Under the pieces are notes generated by a model that searched no databases, was not told the origin of the DNA, and was given only the letters and a program-made list of their open reading frames with translations. A DNA stretch of 6,147 bases from assembly GCA_018971905.1 (NCBI GenBank), contig JAGWZS010000110.1:1-6147 (forward strand), read 5' to 3'. Within the stretch, counting starts at the first letter, position 1. Every line of letters starts with the position of its first letter. Source of the DNA: Rhodospirillales bacterium. GTDB lineage: Bacteria > Pseudomonadota > Alphaproteobacteria > Acetobacterales > Acetobacteraceae. Both the position numbers and the translations under genes were made by a program. Shown piece by piece: positions 1 to 6,147 of the stretch.

Positions 1-560
1 ATGGCGTCGTACTTGTCCTGGTCGTAGCCGATCAGGTCCATCTTGTTCACCGCCAGCACGATGTGGCGGATGCCGATGAGATGGGCGAGGTAGGAATGGC
101 GGCGGGTCTGCGTCAGCACGCCCTTGCGCGCATCAATAAGAATCACCGCAAGATCCGCCGTGGAGGCGCCGGTGACCATGTTGCGGGTGTATTGCTCGTG
201 GCCGGGCGTGTCCGCCACGATGAATTTGCGCTTTTCGGTGGCGAAGAAACGATACGCCACGTCGATAGTGATGCCCTGCTCGCGCTCGGCGGCGAGCCCA
301 TCAACCAGCAGCGCGAAATCGATATTCTGCCCTTGCGTACCGACTTTCTTGGAATCAGCTTCCAAGGCGGCAAGCTGATCCTCGAAGATCATCTTAGAAT
401 CGTAAAGCAACCGGCCGATGAGCGTGGATTTACCATCATCCACCGAGCCGCAGGTGATGAAGCGCAGCAGCGATTTATGCTGATGCTTCAGCAGATAGGT
501 GTCGATATCCTGGGCGATCAGCGCATCAGCCTGGTAGGAGCTTTCCTGGATCTCGCTCAT
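1..560 (-). CDS. cysN: Sulfate adenylyltransferase subunit 1 (ATP sulfurylase GTPase), 5' part only
   Basis: This is the N-terminal 186 residues of the GTPase subunit of ATP sulfurylase, which couples GTP hydrolysis to formation of APS from sulfate and ATP by CysD in the cytoplasm. The reading frame stays open to the left edge. All the GTP-binding motifs expected in this part are present: the P-loop GSVDDGKST (about residues 38-46), the switch I segment [14 protein letters not shown] (117-121) and NKMD (172-175). The flanking sequence [11 protein letters not shown] is also close to E. coli CysN as I remember it. The ATG at 558-560 overlaps the cysD stop as TGATG, so the two genes are translationally coupled in one operon. 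Whether the missing C-terminus carries a fused APS kinase (CysC), as in NodQ-type proteins, cannot be seen. The identification is secure. Confidence 0.96.
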   Translation of the reverse strand, partial: MSEIQESSYQADALIAQDIDTYLLKHQHKSLLRFITCGSVDDGKSTLIGRLLYDSKMIFEDQLAALEADSKKVGTQGQNIDFALLVDGLAAEREQGITIDVAYRFFATEKRKFIVADTPGHEQYTRNMVTGASTADLAVILIDARKGVLTQTRRHSYLAHLIGIRHIVLAVNKMDLIGYDQDKYDA

Positions 561-1480
561 CAGAAATATCCCTCCTGCTTCTTCTTTTCCATGCTGGCGC
601 CGCCTGCATCCTTGTCGATCACCCGGCCCTGGCGCTCGGAGGTGGTGGTGAGCAATGTTTCCTGGATCACCTCGGTGATGGAGTGCGCGCTGCTCTCCAC
701 AGCACCCGAGAGAGGATAGCAGCCCAGCGTGCGGAACCGCACGGATCTCTGCACCGGCACCTCGCCGGGGTTCAGGCGGAAGCGCTCGTCATCCACCATG
801 ATCAACAGCCCGTCGCGCTCTACCACGGGGCGCTCAGCCGCGAAATACAGAGGCACGATGGGGATGTTTTCAAGATGGATGTACTGCCAGATATCCAGCT
901 CGGTCCAGTTGGAGATGGGAAACACGCGGATGCTCTCGCCCTTATTTTTGCGGGCGTTATAGAGGCTCCACAGTTCGGGGCGCTGGCTTTTTGGGTCCCA
1001 GCGATGATTGGCGGCGCGGAAGGAGAAAATGCGCTCTTTCGCACGGCTTTTTTCCTCATCGCGCCTCGCGCCGCCAAAAGCCGCGTCGAAGCCGTATTTA
1101 TCCAGCGCCTGCTTCAGCCCCTCTGTCTTCCACATATCGGTATGCAGCGGGCCGTGGTCGAACGGGTTGATGTTCTTTTCCTTGGCTTCGGGGTTTTGGT
1201 AAACCAGCAGCTCCATGCCGCTCTCGCGCGCCATGCGGTCGCGCAGCTCGTACATGGCCTTGAACTTCCAGGTCGTGTCCACGTGCAGCAGCGGGAAGGG
1301 CGGCGGCGCGGGGTAAAACGCCTTGCGCGCCAGATGCAGCATCACCGCACTGTCCTTGCCGACAGAATAAAGCATCACCGGCTTTTCGCTCTCCGCCACC
1401 ACTTCGCGCATGATGTGAATCGATTCAGCCTCCAGACGCTGCAAATGCGTCAGGCTTATCTTCGCGTCGGCGGCTTGCAT
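560..1480 (-). CDS. cysD: Sulfate adenylyltransferase subunit 2 (ATP sulfurylase catalytic subunit)
   Basis: CysD carries out the adenylation step, sulfate + ATP to APS + PPi, the first step of assimilatory sulfate reduction towards cysteine. It works as a complex with the CysN GTPase encoded immediately downstream. The product has 306 residues, close to the usual length of about 300. It belongs to the PAPS-reductase-like ATP pyrophosphatase fold: the PP-loop is SVGKDS (39-44), followed by HVDTTWKF (66-73), the family segment [18 protein letters not shown] (135-152), [16 protein letters not shown] (248-263) and the conserved C-terminal tail [11 protein letters not shown]. The ATG at 1478-1480 has a GGAG Shine-Dalgarno sequence (1493-1490) nine bases upstream. 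This site lies inside the 24-codon leader ORF, which ends directly at this ATG, so expression may be coupled to translation of that leader. All motifs are intact. Confidence 0.97.
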   Translation of the reverse strand: MQAADAKISLTHLQRLEAESIHIMREVVAESEKPVMLYSVGKDSAVMLHLARKAFYPAPPPFPLLHVDTTWKFKAMYELRDRMARESGMELLVYQNPEAKEKNINPFDHGPLHTDMWKTEGLKQALDKYGFDAAFGGARRDEEKSRAKERIFSFRAANHRWDPKSQRPELWSLYNARKNKGESIRVFPISNWTELDIWQYIHLENIPIVPLYFAAERPVVERDGLLIMVDDERFRLNPGEVPVQRSVRFRTLGCYPLSGAVESSAHSITEVIQETLLTTTSERQGRVIDKDAGGASMEKKKQEGYF

Positions 1481-1555
1481 TCACCCTGTCTCCATACTCA
1501 ACTGCGCCTGTACTTGGCACGCGCAATAGCCGCACACAAACACAAAAAGCCTCAT
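1481..1555 (-). CDS. Putative Cys-rich leader peptide upstream of cysD (24 aa)
   Basis: This short ORF runs ATG 1555-1553 to TGA 1483-1481 and its stop is immediately followed by the cysD ATG (TGAATG). The peptide begins MRLFVFV, continues CGYCAC (Cys at residues 8, 11 and 13, all TGC), then QVQAQLSMETG. Three Cys codons in six is striking for a stretch in front of a cysteine-biosynthesis gene. Cys-rich upstream ORFs that act as cysteine-responsive attenuators are known from mycobacteria. The same role here is inference. The ORF contains the cysD Shine-Dalgarno site and a hairpin. Against it: no clear Shine-Dalgarno sequence precedes its own ATG, so it would need weak or leaderless initiation, and a 24-codon ORF can arise by chance. 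No function can be claimed for the peptide itself. Confidence 0.45.
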   Translation of the reverse strand: MRLFVFVCGYCACQVQAQLSMETG

Positions 1556-1578
1556 GTAAATCTGGCTGCCGGGAGACA
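1487..1578 (-). promoter_or_regulatory. Possible Shine-Dalgarno-sequestering pairing in the cysD leader
   Basis: In the minus-strand transcript, UGUCUCC (1578-1572), located just upstream of the leader ORF, is a perfect 7-nt complement of GGAGACA (1493-1487). The latter contains the GGAG Shine-Dalgarno site of cysD. The pairing would enclose the leader ORF and its hairpin and hide the cysD ribosome binding site unless ribosomes pass through. It is visible only as sequence complementarity. A 7-nt match at this distance could be chance. Confidence 0.25.
1501..1527 (-). promoter_or_regulatory. Hairpin within the cysD leader ORF
   Basis: Read as minus-strand RNA, AUUGCGC (1527-1521) pairs with GCGCAGU (1507-1501) over 7 bp including one G-U. 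After a two-base bulge (AG, 1509-1508), GUGC (1520-1517) pairs with GUAC (1513-1510), closing a CAA triloop. The 5' arm covers the second and third Cys codons of the leader ORF, and the stem ends about 8 bases before the cysD Shine-Dalgarno site. There is no U-run after the stem, so it is not an intrinsic terminator. A regulatory role is inferred. Confidence 0.35.
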
Positions 1579-1638
1579 AAATTTTTACCCCTGGAGCAAG
1601 CAGCGAGGCATAATCACCCATACCCTGTAAAGTCTATC

Positions 1639-1656
1639 TTATAAATATTTTTATAA
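1639..1656. promoter_or_regulatory. AT-rich inverted repeat between divergent genes
   Basis: TTATAAA (1639-1645) and TTTATAA (1650-1656) form a perfect 7-bp inverted repeat around a 4-base spacer, in an AT-rich island of an otherwise GC-rich sequence. It sits between the divergent cysD and SDR genes, where promoters for both directions are expected. It could be an operator for a dimeric regulator, or simply overlapping -10-like TATAAA elements (for example 1640-1645 or 1652-1657 for the rightward genes). No convincing -35 partner was found, so neither promoter is assigned. Confidence 0.35.
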
Positions 1657-1720
1657 ATTGCACCGGGCTTGGGTTTTGGGGCGGTCTCGTTTATCTCGAC
1701 ACCATGTGGAAGAGAACGAC

Positions 1721-2491
1721 ATGAAAGGCGCCCTTGTTACCGGCGGCGGCAGGCGGTTGGGTGCAGCCATTGCCAGACATCTGGGCGCCAAAGGTTGGCA
1801 TGTGCTCGTGCATCACCACGCCTCTGGTGATGGCGCGCGCCAGGTGGCGGCGGAGATCATCGCCGCAGGCGGAAGCGCCACACCTTTACAGGCCGACCTC
1901 GGTGATGCCGCGGCGGTAGCTCGGCTGTATGAGGAATGCGAGGCGGTCTGCCCACTCGAACTGCTGGTCAACAACGCCTCAAGCTTTGCTTACGACACGG
2001 CCGCCAGCGTTACCACCGAAGCGTTGGAGGCGCAGATGCGGGTGAATTTGTTCGCCCCGGTGCTGCTGACGCAGAAGCTCCATGCCGCCCTTACCGCGCG
2101 CGGGACGCAGGGCGTGGCGATTAATATCGTGGACAATAAAGTGTTCGGGCTGAACCCGGATTATTTCTCTTACACCTTAACCAAGGTGGCCTTGCAGGGG
2201 ATGATCCAGATGCAGGCGATGGCCTTGGCTCCCACGCTACGGGTGGCGGGCATCGCGCCTGGCATCACCCTCATCAGCGGTTTGCAGACCGAAGCGGAGT
2301 TCGAGCGCAGCCACCGCAACAACCCGATGGGCCTGGGCTGCACGCCCGAGCAGATTTTGAACGCGGTGGATTTTATCCTGGCGAGCCCGGCCTATCATGG
2401 GCAGACCATGGTGATCGATGGCGGGCAGGTGCTGCAGCGTCGCCCGCGTGACGTGGTGTTCCTGGAAAACCCCGCTCCGGCCGCGCCTTAG
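1721..2491 (+). CDS. Pteridine-reductase-type short-chain dehydrogenase (FolM/PTR1-like)
   Basis: This 256-residue cytoplasmic SDR probably reduces a pterin (dihydromonapterin, dihydrobiopterin or dihydrofolate type) with NADPH. The Rossmann nucleotide motif is TGGGRRLG (7-14), with the arginines favouring NADPH. The strand ending HVLVHHHAS (27-35) resembles the PTR1 cofactor-binding strand, and NNASSF (84-89) matches the PTR1 form of the NNAG motif. The active site is D138, Y151 and K155. Asp replaces the usual SDR serine with the D-x12-Y-x3-K spacing of Leishmania PTR1 (Asp181, Tyr194, Lys198). The C-terminal DGGQVL (233-238) is typical of the family. The ATG at 1721 follows GGAAGAGA (1708-1715) at 5 bases; the TTG at 1658 would add 21 unconserved residues. 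The exact pterin substrate is unproven, so no symbol is given. No other folate or biopterin gene is visible here. Confidence 0.85.
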   Translation: MKGALVTGGGRRLGAAIARHLGAKGWHVLVHHHASGDGARQVAAEIIAAGGSATPLQADLGDAAAVARLYEECEAVCPLELLVNNASSFAYDTAASVTTEALEAQMRVNLFAPVLLTQKLHAALTARGTQGVAINIVDNKVFGLNPDYFSYTLTKVALQGMIQMQAMALAPTLRVAGIAPGITLISGLQTEAEFERSHRNNPMGLGCTPEQILNAVDFILASPAYHGQTMVIDGGQVLQRRPRDVVFLENPAPAAP

Positions 2492-2537
2492 CCCGGCGTT
2501 GCGGGCGCGCTGTTTCGCGGCTAATCAGGCGGGGTCA

Positions 2538-3815
2538 GTGTCTCAAGGGTTATTCAGCTTGCAGAACCGCCTTTATCGCCTCAGCACCCTCGCCTCGTTT
2601 ATCCTGTTAGCCGGCTGCGGAACCGCCAACACCCTTGGCCATCAGCTGTTTGGGCTGAACAATGGCGGCGGCGCCTCCGGCGCCATGCACTCCGTGTTCG
2701 GCTACGCCGTGGCGGATGAGCCTCAGGCGGCCATCGTCGGGCGGAATGTCCTGAATCTCGGCGGCAACGCCGTGGATGCCGCGGCGGCGGAAGGCTTCGC
2801 CCAGGCCGTCACCCTGCCCTCACGCGGCGGGCTTGGCGGCGGCGGCGCCTGCCTGATCAAAATGCCCGATGCCAGCGGCAAAATGCAACCGCCTGTGATG
2901 CTGAATTTCCCCGCAGGGGCACCTGCCGAAAATGGCGGAGACCGCCCCGCGGCGGTGCCATTGTTGGCGCGCGGGCTGCTCGCCATGCAGGCACGTTACG
3001 GCCAATTGCCGCAATCCGCCGTAATTGTGCCCGCCGAACGCCTTGCCGGCGGCGCGCAAATTTCGCAGGCGCTGGAAGCTGATCTGGGTGTAGTTGGCAA
3101 TGCTTTGCTAGCAGACCCGCAGGCAGCCGCCATCTTCGCCCCTGGCGGGCACATGCTGCCGGAGGGTGCAACCTTCCAGCAGCCGGACCTTGCCACCACG
3201 CTTGAAAGCCTGCGGGTGAACGGGGTGAACGGGCTTTATGCCGGCGCTAATGCCGCTCAATTCGCCAACGCCGCCAACGCCGCAGGTGGCGGGCTTACCG
3301 CGCAAGACCTGCTGGATGCCGTGCCACAATACGGCACACCGGATATTACGATCCAGAATGGCTATGCGGTAGCCAGCCTGCCGACAACCGCCTCCAGCCA
3401 GGAGAACGCTTTGCCAGCCTCCGCCAGCTTCATGGCGCTGGACAAAAATGGCGGCGCGGTGATCTGCGTCACCTCCATGAACAATCTGTTCGGCACCGGG
3501 CGCATCGCCCCCGGCACGGGCGTGCTGCTGGCCGCCTCCCCGCGTACCAACCCCACGCCGAACCTTGCCGCCGCCATGGCCTACACCACCGGCAGCTACG
3601 CCTTCCGCGCCGCCGCCTCAGGCACCGGCCAGAACGAGGCAGGCGATGCCGCCCGAATTGGCCTTGCCAATGCGCTAACCGGCCAGAACGAGCCGATTCC
3701 CGAACCGGGGCGGGCGAATGTCATCTCCTGCCCCGGCAATGTGCCAGGCGGCGAGGCTAGCTGCCGCGCCAGCGCCGCACCGGGCGGCAACGGCCTTGCC
3801 ATCGGCGGACGGTAG
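2538..3815 (+). CDS. Shortened gamma-glutamyltranspeptidase-like lipoprotein, active-site motifs altered
   Basis: The 425-residue product starts with a lipoprotein signal peptide: Arg at 11 and 14, a hydrophobic stretch, and lipobox LAGC with Cys27 as the predicted lipidated residue. The following Gly suggests an outer-membrane or periplasmic location. Residues 55-108 match the GGT N-terminal region (LGGNAVDAA, GGLGGGGACLI), and LDKNGGAVICVT to FGTGRIAPGTGVLL (301-331) matches the start of the GGT small subunit. Several features depart from the family. The carboxylate-binding Arg of LDFRE is Pro125. The TTH nucleophile motif reads SAS (Ser295 at the Thr position). About 100 residues before that site are missing. 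The SSMSP and PGG regions are not recognisable, and the protein is much shorter than the usual 550-580. The tail is Gly/Ala-rich with Cys398 and Cys409. The GTG at 2538 follows AGG (2527-2529); a TTG at 2559 (after AAGGG at 2545-2549) is an equally reasonable start. Hydrolase activity is doubtful; a non-catalytic role is possible. Confidence 0.7.
   Translation: MSQGLFSLQNRLYRLSTLASFILLAGCGTANTLGHQLFGLNNGGGASGAMHSVFGYAVADEPQAAIVGRNVLNLGGNAVDAAAAEGFAQAVTLPSRGGLGGGGACLIKMPDASGKMQPPVMLNFPAGAPAENGGDRPAAVPLLARGLLAMQARYGQLPQSAVIVPAERLAGGAQISQALEADLGVVGNALLADPQAAAIFAPGGHMLPEGATFQQPDLATTLESLRVNGVNGLYAGANAAQFANAANAAGGGLTAQDLLDAVPQYGTPDITIQNGYAVASLPTTASSQENALPASASFMALDKNGGAVICVTSMNNLFGTGRIAPGTGVLLAASPRTNPTPNLAAAMAYTTGSYAFRAAASGTGQNEAGDAARIGLANALTGQNEPIPEPGRANVISCPGNVPGGEASCRASAAPGGNGLAIGGR
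3624..3692 (+). repeat. 15-bp direct repeat inside the GGT-like gene
   Basis: ACCGGCCAGAACGAG occurs at 3624-3638 and again at 3678-3692, exactly 54 bases (18 codons) apart and in frame. Both copies encode TGQNE (residues 363-367 and 381-385). The residues between the two copies do not resemble those after the second, so a decayed tandem duplication is possible but not shown. Confidence 0.5.
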
Positions 3816-3824
3816 CACGGCGCC

Positions 3825-4979
3825 ATGAAAATCGGCGCCGGGCGGGTGGTGCCGCCCTTCCGGGTGATGGATGTCGCCCGTGCGGCGAATGAGCGGGCCG
3901 CCAGCCTGCCGCCCGGCGCGCCTAAAATATTGCGCATGGAGGTAGGCCAGCCTGGCACCGGCCTGCCGCAGGGCGCCAGGCTCGCGGTGCGGGCCGCGCT
4001 GCAAAGCGGAGATGCGCTAGGCTATACCGAGGCGCTGGGCCGCCCTTCGCTACGCGCGCGCATCGCCCGGCATATGGAAGATTGGTACGGGGTGGCGATC
4101 CCCGCCGCGCGCATCGCCGTCACCCTTGGCGCCTCCGGCGCGTTTTCCCTGGCGTTTCTCGCAAGCTTCGACCAAGGCGATAAGGTGGCGCTGGCCGCGC
4201 CCTATTACCCGCCTTACGTCAACACGCTCACGGCCCTTGGTATGCGCCCCATTGTGCTGCCCTGCGGGATTGAAACCGGGTTTCAGCCGAGTATTGAAAT
4301 GCTGGAAACCTTGCCGGAACAGCCCCAGGGGCTGATTCTCGCCAGCCCGGCCAACCCCACCGGCTCCATGCTGGCCCCGGCCGAGTTGGCAGCGCTATGC
4401 CGTTATTGCGATGAAAACGGCATCAGATTGATCTCGGACGAGATTTATCACGGCCTGACCTATGGCAAGCCCCAAGCCTCGGCGGTGCAGTTTTCTAAAA
4501 CAGCCGTGGTGGTGAATTCATTCTCCAAATATTTTTCCATGACCGGCTGGCGCGTGGGCTGGATGGCGCTGCCGGAGGATCTGGTGCGCGTGACCGAGCG
4601 GCTGGCGCAGAACATGTTTATCTGCCCGCCGCATATCGCGCAGATCGCGGCGGAAGCGGCGTTTGCCTGCGGGGATGAGCTGGAAGCCAACCGCGCCACC
4701 TACCAGGAAGCGCGTGGCGTGCTTATGGCCGGGCTGGGCGCGGCGGGCTATGCCACCTTCGCCCCGCCGGATGGCGCCTTTTATATCTATGCGGACATTG
4801 CCGGCCGGGCGGCGGACAGCGCCGCCTTTTGCGATCAGCTTCTCGCCACCCGCAACATCGCCGCCACGCCGGGGCTGGATTTCGACGCGGCGCGCGGCGG
4901 GGACTTTGTCCGGTTCAGCTATTGCGCCCCTCTGGCCGATATTGAAGACGCCGTGGCGCGGCTGAGGCAGCCAGGTTGA
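3825..4979 (+). CDS. Class I/II PLP-dependent aminotransferase
   Basis: This is a 384-residue cytoplasmic fold-type I aminotransferase of the AspC-like group, transferring an amino group between an amino acid and a 2-oxo acid through pyridoxal phosphate. Visible motifs are MEVGQP (38-43), GYTEALG with Tyr67, SPANPTG with Asn177, SDEIYHGLTYG with Asp205 (pairs with the PLP ring nitrogen) and Tyr208, SFSKYFSMTGWRVGW with Lys235 as the Schiff-base lysine, and FVRFSYCAP with Arg363 for the substrate alpha-carboxylate. Length and motif order are normal and every key residue is present. The substrate cannot be assigned from sequence: aspartate, aromatic and other specificities occur in this group. 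The ATG lies 9 bases after the stop of the GGT-like gene with no strong Shine-Dalgarno sequence, suggesting translational coupling in one operon. Confidence 0.92.
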   Translation: MKIGAGRVVPPFRVMDVARAANERAASLPPGAPKILRMEVGQPGTGLPQGARLAVRAALQSGDALGYTEALGRPSLRARIARHMEDWYGVAIPAARIAVTLGASGAFSLAFLASFDQGDKVALAAPYYPPYVNTLTALGMRPIVLPCGIETGFQPSIEMLETLPEQPQGLILASPANPTGSMLAPAELAALCRYCDENGIRLISDEIYHGLTYGKPQASAVQFSKTAVVVNSFSKYFSMTGWRVGWMALPEDLVRVTERLAQNMFICPPHIAQIAAEAAFACGDELEANRATYQEARGVLMAGLGAAGYATFAPPDGAFYIYADIAGRAADSAAFCDQLLATRNIAATPGLDFDAARGGDFVRFSYCAPLADIEDAVARLRQPG

Positions 4980-5067
4980 GTTTGGCGGGCAGGGGCTTTC
5001 CAGGACCATCAACATGCCATATCAAGGTTTACCCTCTTAATCTGGGGAATTTCAGAGGTATGCTACG
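4980..5067 (+). promoter_or_regulatory. Intergenic region with the etfB ribosome binding site and a possible promoter
   Basis: These 88 bases separate the aminotransferase from etfB and are the natural place for an etf promoter. AGAGG (5054-5058) is a good Shine-Dalgarno site nine bases before the etfB ATG. A weak sigma-70-like pair, TTTCCA (4997-5002) and TATCAA (5020-5025), has a 17-base spacer but poor consensus match. No terminator hairpin with a T-run is seen after the aminotransferase, so read-through is possible. Confidence 0.3.
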
Positions 5068-5817
5068 ATGAAATTGCTGGTCGCCGTGAAACGCGTGGTC
5101 GACTACAACGTCAAGGTCCGCGTGAAGCCGGATCATTCCGGTGTTGAGACCGCTGGCGTTAAAATGTCGATGAATCCGTTCGATGAAATCGCCGTTGAGG
5201 AAGCTGTTCGCCTGAAGGAAAAAGGCGTTGCGAGCGAGATCATCGCCATCTCCATCGGCGTGGCCCAGGCGCAGGAGACCATCCGCACCGCGCTGGCCAT
5301 GGGAGCTGATCGTGGCATTCTGGTGGAAACAGATGCGCCGGTTGAGCCCCTGGCGGTGGCGAAGATTTTGAAGGAAGTGGCGCTGAAGGAAGGCGTTGGC
5401 GCCGTGATCCTTGGCAAACAGGCGATTGATGACGACATGAACGCCACCGGCCAGATGCTCGCCGCCCTGCTGGGCTGGCCGCAAGGCACCTTCGCCTCCA
5501 AGGTGGAAATCGCCGATGGTGCCGCCACTGTCACCCGCGAGATCGACGGCGGGCTGGAAACGGTGAAACTGGCTCTGCCCGCGGTTATCACCGCGGATTT
5601 GCGGTTGAACGAGCCGCGCTATGCCTCGCTGCCCAACATCATGAAGGCACGCAAGAAAGAAATCGCCACGCTCAAGCCTGCCGAATTGAGCGTTGATATA
5701 ACACCGCGTTTGACCATTGTGAGCGTTTCTGAGCCACCGACGCGCAAATCCGGCGTGAAGGTAGCCGATGTAATCGCCCTTGTGGACAAACTGCGGAACG
5801 AAGCGAAGGTGATCTGA
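5068..5817 (+). CDS. etfB: Electron transfer flavoprotein beta subunit
   Basis: EtfB is the small subunit of the soluble ETF heterodimer. It binds AMP and contacts the acyl-CoA and other flavin dehydrogenases whose electrons ETF passes to ETF:ubiquinone oxidoreductase. The product has 249 residues (human ETFB has 255) and is nearly collinear with the mitochondrial protein: [20 protein letters not shown] at the start, [19 protein letters not shown] (34-52), [16 protein letters not shown] (69-84), LGKQAIDDD (115-123) and the ETF-beta signature [20 protein letters not shown] (178-197). Leu188 corresponds to human Leu195, which docks into partner dehydrogenases. Lys193 and Lys196 correspond to human Lys200 and Lys203, which are methylated in the human protein. 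This is a housekeeping group I ETF rather than a nitrogen-fixation FixA or a bifurcating type. Start supported by AGAGG at 9 bases. The etfA gene follows after two bases. Confidence 0.97.
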   Translation: MKLLVAVKRVVDYNVKVRVKPDHSGVETAGVKMSMNPFDEIAVEEAVRLKEKGVASEIIAISIGVAQAQETIRTALAMGADRGILVETDAPVEPLAVAKILKEVALKEGVGAVILGKQAIDDDMNATGQMLAALLGWPQGTFASKVEIADGAATVTREIDGGLETVKLALPAVITADLRLNEPRYASLPNIMKARKKEIATLKPAELSVDITPRLTIVSVSEPPTRKSGVKVADVIALVDKLRNEAKVI

Positions 5818-5819
5818 CC

Positions 5820-6147
5820 ATGACCTCTTTGGTTGTTCTGGATTTCGATGCCGAGGGCATCAAGCAGCCGTCACGCTCCGCCATTGCCGCTGCCTCCAAG
5901 CTGGGCGAGGTGCATGTGCTGGTGGCAGGCCAGGGCGTTGCCAGCGTGGCACAAGCCGCCGCGAAACTCTCCGGCGTGGCAATGGTGCTGGTGGCGGATG
6001 ACGCTGCCTACGCCCACCATCTAGCCGAGCCAATGGCAACGTTGGTCGTTTCTCTTGCTGGCAATTACAGCCATATTCTCCAGGCCGCCACGGCATCTGG
6101 CAAGAATGTGCTGCCGCGCGTGGCGGCAATGCTGGACGTGCAGCCGC
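5820..6147 (+). CDS. etfA: Electron transfer flavoprotein alpha subunit, 5' part only
   Basis: This is the first 109 residues of EtfA, the FAD-binding partner of EtfB; the frame is open to the right edge. The visible part is the N-terminal domain: MTSLVVLDFD at the start, the EVHVLVAG strand (30-37), and the family segment TASGKNVLPRVAAML (91-105) typical of EtfA. The FAD-binding C-terminal domain lies outside the window. The ATG is two bases after the etfB stop, and GGTGA (5808-5812), inside the end of etfB, can serve as ribosome binding site. The two genes are therefore co-transcribed and probably translated in step, as expected for subunits of a 1:1 complex. Confidence 0.95.
   Translation, partial: MTSLVVLDFDAEGIKQPSRSAIAAASKLGEVHVLVAGQGVASVAQAAAKLSGVAMVLVADDAAYAHHLAEPMATLVVSLAGNYSHILQAATASGKNVLPRVAAMLDVQP

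Noticed and set aside
63..719. Plus-strand ORF of 218 codons opposite the cysN/cysD junction
   Set aside because: The opposite strand encodes clear CysN GTPase motifs; this is a shadow frame.
683..1630. Long plus-strand ORF (315 codons) opposite cysD
   Set aside because: It lies antisense to an unmistakable cysD; its His/Arg/Gln-rich translation is what the complement of a GC-rich gene gives, and it shows no family motif.
1658..1720. TTG at 1658 as start of the SDR gene
   Set aside because: The extra 21 residues are unlike SDR N-termini and the ATG at 1721 has a proper ribosome binding site directly before the Rossmann strand.
2491..2519. GC-rich small hairpin (GCCCG/CGGGC) after the SDR gene as a terminator
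   Set aside because: The stem is only 5 bp and no T-run follows; such matches are common in GC-rich sequence.
2418..2537. ATG at 2418 as start of the GGT-like gene
   Set aside because: It would overlap the SDR gene by over 70 bases and put about 67 residues before the lipobox Cys; starting at 2538 or 2559 gives a normal lipoprotein signal peptide.
4518..5015. Minus-strand ORF of 165 codons opposite the aminotransferase
   Set aside because: It is antisense to conserved PLP-binding motifs and has no recognisable features of its own.
5033..5058. CCTCT/AGAGG pairing that could hide the etfB Shine-Dalgarno site
   Set aside because: Only 5 bp around a 16-base loop, and any pyrimidine run nearby would match a Shine-Dalgarno site.

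Overview
The window looks like a high-GC alphaproteobacterial chromosome segment. The electron transfer flavoprotein genes are in the etfB-etfA order and the EtfB protein is very close in sequence to the mitochondrial type. CysD and CysN are of the ordinary proteobacterial type, and codon use is uniformly GC-rich. Placement near the Acetobacteraceae/Rhodospirillales is an impression from the aminotransferase and the pterin-reductase-like protein; it was not tested. I see no mobile element, tRNA, rRNA or CRISPR array.

Region by region: (1) 1-1480, minus strand: the two subunits of ATP sulfurylase, cysD followed by cysN (cysN runs off the left edge), overlapping by one base in TGATG. (2) 1481-1720: the divergent control region. 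On the cysD side it holds an unlisted 24-codon leader ORF with three Cys codons close together (CGYCAC). Its stop codon directly abuts the cysD start, and the same stretch can form an 11-bp bulged hairpin and a 7-nt pairing that would hide the cysD Shine-Dalgarno site. An AT-rich inverted repeat lies between the two divergent transcription units. (3) 1721-4979, plus strand: three closely spaced genes, namely a pteridine-reductase-type SDR (FolM/PTR1-like), a shortened gamma-glutamyltranspeptidase-like lipoprotein with altered active-site motifs, and a class I PLP aminotransferase. (4) 5068-6147, plus strand: etfB and the 5' part of etfA.

How they work together: CysDN activates sulfate to APS for cysteine synthesis, so a Cys-rich leader ORF in front of it suggests control by cysteine supply. 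EtfAB carries electrons from flavin dehydrogenases to ETF:ubiquinone oxidoreductase. The three genes in the middle are probably co-transcribed, but no shared pathway is evident from their sequences.

The two points most worth a second look are the cysD leader and the degenerate GGT-like lipoprotein. The rest is ordinary housekeeping content.
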